55,462 nt of DNA from a virus, in the IMG/VR virus record IMGVR_UViG_3300035182_000695, positions 90,755-146,216 of that record, one strand, 5' to 3'. Positions 15,074 through 20,821 of this stretch are shown piece by piece; positions within the stretch are counted from its first letter, which is position 1, and every line of letters begins with the position of its first letter. The position numbers and the translations under genes are program-made. The notes under the pieces are model-generated. The model saw only the letters and a list, made by a program, of their open reading frames with translations, was not told where the DNA came from and made no database searches.

Positions 15074-15277
15074 CTATTTATTTTTTTCAACTAATTTGAC
15101 GCAGCTATTAAAGTCTTCGTACATTTTTTTACTCTCATTCATTCTTCTATCAAGCTCTCTCAGTACCTTACTCGCAACACCTAATTCGATTGATAATTTT
15201 TTTGCTCCTTTCAATCGCTTCACTTCATCGAAATATTTTTTTCTTTGTTTTCTTAAAAGTGCTAGCGATTTTTTCAT
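15074..15277 (-). CDS. small basic coiled-coil protein (67 aa)
   Basis: One Lys/Leu-rich helix with heptads (LALLRKQRKKYFDEVKRLKG ... VASKVLRELDRRMNESKKMY). No membrane segment. Two bases separate it from the next gene. Possibly a structural accessory protein; function unknown. Confidence 0.6.
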   Translation of the reverse strand: MKKSLALLRKQRKKYFDEVKRLKGAKKLSIELGVASKVLRELDRRMNESKKMYEDFNSCVKLVEKNK

Positions 15278-15279
15278 TG

Positions 15280-15507
15280 TTACTTATTTAGTACGCTGTA
15301 AAAAACTTTTATAAACTCATCTTCTAACTGATTAATTTTTTCAACTAAAATTCTTATCAATGATTGCGTTTGAAGCTTTACTATTTTTAATTCATTAATG
15401 TCGTACTCACTTTTATTTACTTTGTCCGTGTCAATTAAATGAAGTCTAATTTCGTAGCACTCAAGAAGTTTTTTTTTATCTTCAATCGCTACTTGTAAAA
15501 TTTTCAT
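15280..15507 (-). CDS. small coiled-coil protein (75 aa)
   Basis: I start it at ATG 15507, which has the recurrent AAATAAGTATG context; the in-frame ATG at 15531 lacks it. The product is helical (KILQVAIEDKKKLLECYEIRL ... SLIRILVEKINQLEDEFIKVFY in segments). Similar in style to its 67-aa neighbour. Function unknown. Confidence 0.6.
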   Translation of the reverse strand: MKILQVAIEDKKKLLECYEIRLHLIDTDKVNKSEYDINELKIVKLQTQSLIRILVEKINQLEDEFIKVFYSVLNK

Positions 15508-15537
15508 ACTTATTTTTGTGGCTCTATTCATTCAGTA

Positions 15538-16392
15538 TTATTGCAAATCGTTTCCGTAAAGCTCTCTGTAATATTGTTTAATTAATCCAAGTGTAGCTTC
15601 TTCCATTGTTACATTGTGCATCTCTTTGTAATCTTTAATATATTTTTTGTTTGCATTAACATACTTATCACAAGCGTCAAGAAATTCTTTTTTAGTAAAA
15701 TCTCCTTCTATCTTATTTAAGAAGTTATGTATGTAAACGTGAAACCTTTTATCGCCAGCAAAATATCTTGTATCTACTATTATTTGTGCTATTCTAAACA
15801 AAGCGATGTTTGGAATTTTTCCACGAATATCGTTCATGTGGTCAGTTTGACGGAATAATTTTATCCATCTACTGTTTTGAAATATACGAGGCTCAACTGG
15901 TCTCAACGATTGATAAGATATAAGTACATCAACTGCTCTATGTCTAAGATTAATAAGACCGCCAACAATTTCCTCCATGTGAGTTACAGATAAAATAAAG
16001 TTATTAATATCATCAACTGCAAGTCCTGAATTTCTAAGTACTTTAATTATATACTCAACACATTCTTTTTTCTCTTTTATAGAAAGATTTTTAGCGTCTA
16101 TTCTCCTACACTCAACAATTGATGACCTTCCCCACTCTGCAATATCTTTCATTGCAATTTTTCTAACAGGAAATCCAGGAATATCATTTTCTTCAAACTG
16201 TTCTTGAGTGTACTCTCCGTTTGTGTCAAAGATTAAAAATTTACGCCCTTTTACGCCATTGTGGAATTTATCTTTAACGTACTCTTTTATCATGTGCATA
16301 TTGCCATACGTTTTACCAACGCCCTGCAACCCTGCAATGGTCATCATCCCCGCTTCTCTTTCTTTTGACTTTATAGATTTTTTAACTTCCAT
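15538..16392 (-). CDS. HerA/FtsK-type DNA-packaging ATPase (284 aa)
   Basis: The Walker A motif is GLQGVGKT (residues 21-28). A strand KFLIFDTNGEY (51-61) follows, as in HerA/FtsK enzymes where D-x-N/K-x-E contacts nucleotide. A probable Walker B is LAVDD (124-128). A strand-Gln sensor region (VDVLISYQSLRPVEPRIFQN, 154-173) is followed by a WIKLFRQTD strand. Size and motif order fit the single-domain packaging ATPases of non-tailed, membrane-containing dsDNA viruses rather than the large terminase, which carries a nuclease domain. Zot-like and conjugation ATPases are related alternatives. Its presence without a terminase is central to the non-tailed interpretation. Confidence 0.8.
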   Translation of the reverse strand: MEVKKSIKSKEREAGMMTIAGLQGVGKTYGNMHMIKEYVKDKFHNGVKGRKFLIFDTNGEYTQEQFEENDIPGFPVRKIAMKDIAEWGRSSIVECRRIDAKNLSIKEKKECVEYIIKVLRNSGLAVDDINNFILSVTHMEEIVGGLINLRHRAVDVLISYQSLRPVEPRIFQNSRWIKLFRQTDHMNDIRGKIPNIALFRIAQIIVDTRYFAGDKRFHVYIHNFLNKIEGDFTKKEFLDACDKYVNANKKYIKDYKEMHNVTMEEATLGLIKQYYRELYGNDLQ

Positions 16393-16430
16393 TATATAAA
16401 CATTTTATTTTCAATTACGCTTTACAATTT

Positions 16431-17789
16431 TTATTCTTTTGTTTCTAAAGGCTCGTCTAATAAACTTTTTTCGTATTCACTCATTTCATCAGAGCCAGTT
16501 GTAGATTCTTCTTTTGTTTCAACTACCGGTTCTTCAACTTTAGCTTTTTCTACTGGAGCCGCATTTTGATTTGACTGACTTGTTTCTTGCCTTGTCGTTC
16601 TATCAGGCTCTCTGTTATCCATTGCTTGCTCACGAGTACGAGTTTGTTTTGCATTTTCATAGAACTCATTGTCGGCTTGCTTCATCGCTCTTAATTGGTC
16701 TAATAAACTATTTGTTTGTGATTTCAAAGCAATTAAATTCAATACTTGACCTCCAAATATTTTTAATCCGACCATCATTAATTCTTGACTTGGAGTAGGC
16801 GCAACACCTTTCTCTAAAAGAACGTCAGCTAATGCGTCAATTAAATCTTCTTTTTCAGATTGGTCAATTTTAGATAACTGCTCAGCTTTAAAACATTGTT
16901 GTTGAAAAAATGTTTTAACCGTTGCTTCTTGCCCGTCTTCTAAAGTAACTAATAATTGTAAATCGATTTCATCTTTTACTTCGTACTCAACTAATTTAGC
17001 TTCATTGATGTCTTTATTTGCATACCAAACAAATCCTTTCTCAGATAGCATACAAACAGTTTCCACGATGTATTTCGCAAACTTCTTAGTGCTTTTTCTT
17101 TTCTTAGCGCCAGTCATGTCATCAAAGTTCGGATTCAACGGTTGTTGACGTGCTTCTGATGAAGTAGAAGATTTGCCTTGTTGATTTTGAGAACCTTGAT
17201 TTAATTGTTTTTGTTTTCCGTCGCCTGAATTATCATCGTCATCACTAGGAATTGTAAAAGCTTCTCCAAAAGAAACAGGCTCATCAAAAGTAGTTCTCTC
17301 CGGACCACTTTTTAATGTCTCACGCTGAGAAGATTGGTCTGTATCTAATACATAACTTCTTACTTTTGGCTCTTCCCTGTTTAAAGGGTCTGTCATTTTT
17401 CGAGCTGTTTTACTTTCTTGAAATTCGGGGTCTTCTTGTATTTTAGCAGAGTTGCTATTGTCATCAGATTTTTTATCGTTCGGATTATCCGAGCCTTCTT
17501 CCTCTTCGTACTCTTCCTCTTCTTCCTCGTCTCCTAAATCAGAGTCATCGTTAACATCATCTTTACGTCCGCCTGAATTATCATTTGTTACTTCCTCAAA
17601 AGCAACGTCTTCAACACAATAAGTTTCGTGTAGTTTTTTCAACTCATCAAAATTTGTAGCTGGCTGAAATCTATTTTCTATTGAAGGGTCGTTCAACATT
17701 TTTTCGTTCATAACTGCCCGAATCTTATCTACCATTTTTCTTTCTTTGTAGTTTAGATTCCCTTTTTTAAGATAAATTTTAATTGCCAT
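16431..17789 (-). CDS. acidic linker-rich protein next to packaging ATPase (452 aa)
   Basis: The N-terminal ~75 residues look folded (IKIYLKKGNLNYKERKMVDK). A long acidic, low-complexity linker follows (about 80-225; GDEEEEEEYEEEEGS, then Ser/Gln-rich). A folded helical domain at about 230-375 includes FAKYIVETVCMLSEKGFVWY and LMMVGLKIFGGQVLNL, and the tail is disordered and Glu/Lys-rich. It sits 38 bases before the ATPase in the transcript, so it may be a packaging or capsid-assembly partner (inference). No family recognised. Confidence 0.65.
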   Translation of the reverse strand: MAIKIYLKKGNLNYKERKMVDKIRAVMNEKMLNDPSIENRFQPATNFDELKKLHETYCVEDVAFEEVTNDNSGGRKDDVNDDSDLGDEEEEEEYEEEEGSDNPNDKKSDDNSNSAKIQEDPEFQESKTARKMTDPLNREEPKVRSYVLDTDQSSQRETLKSGPERTTFDEPVSFGEAFTIPSDDDDNSGDGKQKQLNQGSQNQQGKSSTSSEARQQPLNPNFDDMTGAKKRKSTKKFAKYIVETVCMLSEKGFVWYANKDINEAKLVEYEVKDEIDLQLLVTLEDGQEATVKTFFQQQCFKAEQLSKIDQSEKEDLIDALADVLLEKGVAPTPSQELMMVGLKIFGGQVLNLIALKSQTNSLLDQLRAMKQADNEFYENAKQTRTREQAMDNREPDRTTRQETSQSNQNAAPVEKAKVEEPVVETKEESTTGSDEMSEYEKSLLDEPLETKE

Positions 17790-17790
17790 C

Positions 17791-18228
17791 CTATTTTATT
17801 TTTTTAATTATTACTTTTTCTATTTTATCAAACTTTTCTTTATACTCTCTGTCAAATTTAATTTCTTCGTTAAGCTCTCTGTGCTGCTTTATCGCTTTAG
17901 AAACAAACAACGTGTGAATTTTACCAAAAACATCAATAGATATTTTCCTTACAGGCATTTTTAAATTAAAATGAAGTAAACAAATTGTAATTCTTCTTGG
18001 TTCCTGTATAGCTTTACTTGTACTGTTTATCAATGAATTTTTAGTTATACTGTACTCTCTGCAAACTTCATCTACAATGTGTTGTGATTTTTTAAAGCAA
18101 TCGCTTTTTTTATTCATTGACTCGATAAGTGCTGCGTTCAAGTCTTTCACGCTATACAGTTTCAGATTTTTCTTTATGTTTTCAAGCATCTCGCTTAAAT
18201 CGTGATTATCTTCTCTGACTTTGCTCAT
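17791..18228 (-). CDS. DnaA domain IV-like DNA-binding protein (145 aa)
   Basis: Residues ~46-120 follow the DnaA C-terminal pattern: IVDEVCREYSITKNSL, then an Arg-Arg helix EPRRITICLLHFN, then VFGKIHTLFVSKAIKQH, which corresponds to the DnaA signature helix G-x-x-H-x-T-V-x-x-A. No AAA+ ATPase part is present. It could recognise origin-like repeats or act as a transcription factor. The inverted GTTTAACTTA boxes lie just upstream of its own start (18257-18285), making them a candidate target (inference). The start has the AAATAAGTATG context. Confidence 0.7.
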   Translation of the reverse strand: MSKVREDNHDLSEMLENIKKNLKLYSVKDLNAALIESMNKKSDCFKKSQHIVDEVCREYSITKNSLINSTSKAIQEPRRITICLLHFNLKMPVRKISIDVFGKIHTLFVSKAIKQHRELNEEIKFDREYKEKFDKIEKVIIKKIK

Positions 18229-18256
18229 ACTTATTTTTGAAATATTTATCGACGGC

Positions 18257-18285
18257 TAAGTTAAACAAAAAACCCGTTTAACTTA
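18257..18285. promoter_or_regulatory. perfect 10-bp inverted repeat, candidate operator
   Basis: TAAGTTAAAC (18257-18266) and GTTTAACTTA (18276-18285) are perfect reverse complements with a 9-base spacer. The same decamer occurs three times at 6731-6808. It lies between divergent genes (minus 18228, plus 18360) and partly overlaps the -33 region of the plus promoter. Confidence 0.75.
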
Positions 18286-18288
18286 TGA

Positions 18289-18321
18289 TTGTTAATTTCT
18301 TTTTAAAAAGATTTATATTTG
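18289..18321 (+). promoter_or_regulatory. plus-strand promoter (TTG ... TATATTTG)
   Basis: TTG at 18289-18291 and TATATTTG at 18314-18321 match the Bacteroidota -33/-7 consensus with a 22-base gap. The predicted transcript starts near 18328, which rules out an upstream ATG at 18285 and supports the ATG at 18360 for the first plus gene. Confidence 0.75.
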
Positions 18322-18333
18322 TAGGACGTCCTA
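18322..18333. promoter_or_regulatory. 12-bp palindrome at predicted transcription start
   Basis: TAGGACGTCCTA is a perfect palindrome immediately downstream of the -7 box. GC-containing palindromes stand out in this AT-rich DNA, and the position fits a repressor site. Confidence 0.5.
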
Positions 18334-18359
18334 ACTCGACGTTATTAAAAAATAATTTT

Positions 18360-18650
18360 ATGAATACAAACGATAACTTCAATAAGAATGATAAACAAAT
18401 ACACTTCAATCAAGTGAAAGGCGTGATATTTGAAATAAACAACGATACTGAATTTTGTAGCTTAACTCTTGAACTAGGTCACGAGAATACACGTTATGCA
18501 AATTTAGTTTGCAAGAAAGGACAATTCAATCCGATGATGGAAGGATTTAAAATCGGCGATAAAGTTTCTGTTCGATATTATATTACTAGCAGAAAAAAAT
18601 TAGATAGATGGTACACCGCAGCTAATATGCTATCTGTACACAAAGATTAA
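18360..18650 (+). CDS. OB-fold, SSB-like protein (96 aa)
   Basis: Residues ~17-93 show the strand order of a small OB fold: QVKGVIFEINND, FCSLTLELGH, ANLVCKKGQFN, FKIGDKVSVRYYITSRK and WYTAANMLSV. The Gly-Asp-x-Val-x-V element and Ser-Arg before an aromatic strand recall bacterial SSB-like or DUF3127-type proteins. Probably binds single-stranded DNA in replication or recombination (inference). Start chosen downstream of the promoter. It is one of only two plus-strand genes. Confidence 0.6.
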   Translation: MNTNDNFNKNDKQIHFNQVKGVIFEINNDTEFCSLTLELGHENTRYANLVCKKGQFNPMMEGFKIGDKVSVRYYITSRKKLDRWYTAANMLSVHKD

Positions 18651-18668
18651 TCATTTAAAAAACGCACA

Positions 18669-19175
18669 ATGGCAAAGAAAATATACGGCTTCGTTAAAAA
18701 CGAAATCAATCAACCAGTTGAGTTTGCAGTAGTTTACACGTCTGACAAAAACGGAAAGCCTGTTGGCGGTAAAAGCACTCAATCTGATGAGAAAGGAAGA
18801 TTTTCTATTGATGCGATAAATGATAGTGATTTTCTAACTGCAAGTATGACTGGCTTAAAACCTTCAACAGTTAAAGCGTCTAGTGCAATAAATGTACCGT
18901 CAACTATTGGAGTAATGCCTACTGTTTTGATTAAAATGAATCCGTCAGAGTTTGCGAGCTTGCCAGAAGTAAAAGTTACGCCAAAAGAAACCACTTCTAA
19001 TCCTACTAAACCTAAACAAGTAGCTTTCGCTAAGCCTAACGAACAACAAGCGAAAGAAGAGCCTAAAAAAGAAATGAATAAGTATTTAAAATATTCATTA
19101 ATTGGTGGCGGCATATTGTTAGCGATAATTATTACTGTTGCTGTTGCTAAGAAAATCAAAGAAAAAAATAAATAA
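18669..19175 (+). CDS. carboxypeptidase-regulatory-like domain protein with C-terminal TM (168 aa)
   Basis: Residues ~2-85 fit the CarboxypepD_reg fold: IYGFVKNEINQPVEFAVVYT, a TQSDEKGRFSIDAI turn, then TASMTGLKPSTV. A Pro/Lys/Gln linker and one membrane segment (about 138-160, YSLIGGGILLAIIITVAVA) with a basic tail follow. This tail-anchor style matches the virion block at 24-4955, yet the gene lies on the opposite strand with the OB-fold gene. Perhaps a membrane-anchored adhesin-like or virion protein (inference). Confidence 0.7.
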   Translation: MAKKIYGFVKNEINQPVEFAVVYTSDKNGKPVGGKSTQSDEKGRFSIDAINDSDFLTASMTGLKPSTVKASSAINVPSTIGVMPTVLIKMNPSEFASLPEVKVTPKETTSNPTKPKQVAFAKPNEQQAKEEPKKEMNKYLKYSLIGGGILLAIIITVAVAKKIKEKNK

Positions 19176-19177
19176 AA

Positions 19178-19229
19178 AAAGCGTGGTTTTTTTCACAACC
19201 AGTTGAGATTGCTACTTTAACCACACTTT
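19178..19229. terminator. possible terminator between convergent units
   Basis: AAAGcGTGGTT (19178-19188) pairs with AACCACaCTTT (19219-19229) with one mismatch and a long (~30-base) loop. It lies between the ends of the plus unit and the minus gene at 19276. The loop is longer than usual, so strength is uncertain. Confidence 0.45.
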
Positions 19230-19275
19230 GAAAACAGAATGTAAACTTTACAAAACATTCTTATTTTAAATTAAT

Positions 19276-19536
19276 CTACTCTCCCTCTTTTACGAAATCG
19301 TAGTAATCATCGCCTTCCGAATTTTCTTCGATATATTCAATTAATTTTCTTGTTTGCTTTTGACTAAGCTGAACATCTACTCCATTCTTTTTTATAGATA
19401 GTATTTCTATGCCGCTTTCTTCATCAAACTCAATTATACTGCTCTCTGTTGAGCGATATTTTGGTTTGTGATATTCTACATCAACTGTGTCGTCAACGCC
19501 TCTTAATCGTTCGTAGGTAAATTCTATTGTTCTCAA
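19276..19536 (-). CDS. hypothetical protein (86 aa), TTG start
   Basis: An acidic soluble protein (IEFTYERLRGVDDTVDVEY ... IEILSIKKNGVDVQLSQKQ). The first possible start is TTG (19536); no in-frame ATG follows, so a non-ATG start or a different boundary must be assumed. No motif recognised. Confidence 0.45.
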   Translation of the reverse strand: MRTIEFTYERLRGVDDTVDVEYHKPKYRSTESSIIEFDEESGIEILSIKKNGVDVQLSQKQTRKLIEYIEENSEGDDYYDFVKEGE

Positions 19537-19540
19537 TTTT

Positions 19541-19978
19541 TTATACTTTTATAGGTCTCTCGAATTGTTTTATTTTTTCCAATTCGATAAATATTTGTTT
19601 TTCAAATCCTCCGTTATTCTTAAAATGCAAAAAGGACCCATTCGTGAGAATGAAGTCCTTTGGTATTAAATACTCACACACGTCGTCTGATAAGCGTATA
19701 TTAGTGAATAGTTTTGCATCTGACAATAGTTTAAAATTAAATCCATAACTTTTGTTTGCTCGAAATAAATGTTTTGCTCTATTTCTTTTTACTTCAAAAA
19801 CTTTTTGTTCTAAGTTAACTATCCCTATTCTTCGTTTCTTTGTTTCAGCAATCAATTTAAGAGATAATAAAAGTCTTTTTCCGTTATTACTTATCGTTAA
19901 TAGATTACCTACTTCATCTGAAATTGTTTTGAATATCTCAGGTTGTTTAGCTTTTTTTACCGTTGCTTTCTTTGCCAT
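19541..19978 (-). CDS. basic hypothetical protein (145 aa)
   Basis: A Lys-rich N-terminus (MAKKATVKKAKQPEIF) precedes a folded, strongly basic domain (LLTISNNGKRLLLSLKLI ... RNRAKHLFRANKSYGFNF). Possibly nucleic-acid binding from its charge, but no family recognised. A TATATTTG box lies 23 bases upstream. Confidence 0.55.
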   Translation of the reverse strand: MAKKATVKKAKQPEIFKTISDEVGNLLTISNNGKRLLLSLKLIAETKKRRIGIVNLEQKVFEVKRNRAKHLFRANKSYGFNFKLLSDAKLFTNIRLSDDVCEYLIPKDFILTNGSFLHFKNNGGFEKQIFIELEKIKQFERPIKV

Positions 19979-20000
19979 TCTTATTTAATTTGATGTTACA

Positions 20001-20008
20001 CAAATATA
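20001..20008 (-). promoter_or_regulatory. candidate -7 box (TATATTTG)
   Basis: Minus strand TATATTTG, 23 bases upstream of the ATG at 19978, with no clear -33 TTTG. The same octamer occurs upstream of 20775, 30947 and 45165. Confidence 0.5.
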
Positions 20009-20072
20009 TAACAAGCGATGGTTAAATTAAAGCTACTGTTAATAAAGTTTTCAACAAAGCTATGTTTAAAAA

Positions 20073-20273
20073 TTATTCTTTATGTTCGCCGTGCGATTCT
20101 TGCTCTTTTTTCTTTTTATCCTGAGCCGGCTTAATCACGAACACATATACTAATCCTACCGCAACGGCAAGACCTAATATAACTACAATTGGACTGATTC
20201 CTCCTGATGCTGATTGACTGCTAGAGCTTCCTGTTGAAGGAGCTGCGCTTGCTGTATTGAATTTTGTTACCAT
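20073..20273 (-). CDS. small single-TM protein (66 aa)
   Basis: A Ser/Ala/Thr-rich N-terminus (TASAAPSTGSSSSQSASGG), one membrane segment (about 25-46, ISPIVVILGLAVAVGLVYVFVI) and a very basic/acidic tail (KDKKKKEQESHGEHKE). Architecture as in the virion membrane set. It follows the 166-aa gene by one base. Confidence 0.65.
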   Translation of the reverse strand: MVTKFNTASAAPSTGSSSSQSASGGISPIVVILGLAVAVGLVYVFVIKPAQDKKKKEQESHGEHKE

Positions 20274-20274
20274 T

Positions 20275-20775
20275 TTACTTTGTTTTAATTGTGAATGTTT
20301 CTGCTTCTGTTTCTCTTACTTCGTAGTATGTTGTATCAACACCATTTTCCCCACCGTCTTCGTAGTTTTGGAAAATTATCGAATAAGCCGTTGGCGCTTT
20401 TTCTTTAAGCTCGGCGGCTTTCAATTCTTTAATTCCTTTTTCAACTAAAGCTTTTAACTCTTCATCAATAGCTACTCCTTTTGGGTCAACAGCATCTTGC
20501 TCGATGTCTTTTTTAATCTCCTCTTCTGTGTGAGGAGCTTTTTCAGTTTGTTTGCTATCTTTGTTTTCTAAGAAATCTAAAATCTCTCTAGTAACCCATT
20601 TGTCGTTTGCTGCGATTTTTTTATGAACCTCAGGTCGTATTTTTTTACCTTTAGATTCAGTCAAAGCAATGACTCTGTTCATTTTAGCAATCGTTTCTAT
20701 ACCGATTCTTGCATCCTCAGGAAGCGCAGATAGCTCTAAGCCTTCTTGTTCCATTAATTTTTCGTAATTGTACAT
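20275..20775 (-). CDS. hypothetical protein (166 aa)
   Basis: Helical and acidic (YEKLMEQEGLELSALPEDAR ... VHKKIAANDKWVTREILDFL), with a Lys/Glu linker and a beta-like C-terminus (AYSIIFQNYEDGGENG). The EDGG element resembles the linker motif of the large proteins downstream. No family recognised. Confidence 0.55.
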   Translation of the reverse strand: MYNYEKLMEQEGLELSALPEDARIGIETIAKMNRVIALTESKGKKIRPEVHKKIAANDKWVTREILDFLENKDSKQTEKAPHTEEEIKKDIEQDAVDPKGVAIDEELKALVEKGIKELKAAELKEKAPTAYSIIFQNYEDGGENGVDTTYYEVRETEAETFTIKTK

Positions 20776-20809
20776 ATTGATTTATTTTTTTGGTTGGTTT
20801 TTACTTTTA

Positions 20810-20817
20810 CAAATATA
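20810..20817 (-). promoter_or_regulatory. candidate -7 box (TATATTTG)
   Basis: Minus strand TATATTTG 35 bases upstream of the ATG at 20775, in the short gap after the 782-aa gene. Supports a separate transcript for the 166-aa and 66-aa genes. Confidence 0.5.
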
Positions 20818-20821
20818 CTTA

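Noticed and set aside
18285-18359. Upstream ATG for the OB-fold gene
   Set aside because: It overlaps the inverted repeat and lies upstream of the predicted promoter; the ATG at 18360 fits the transcript.
20020-20062. Possible hairpin between the 145-aa and 66-aa genes
   Set aside because: Arms are weak (AGCTTT-type) and no T run follows in either direction.
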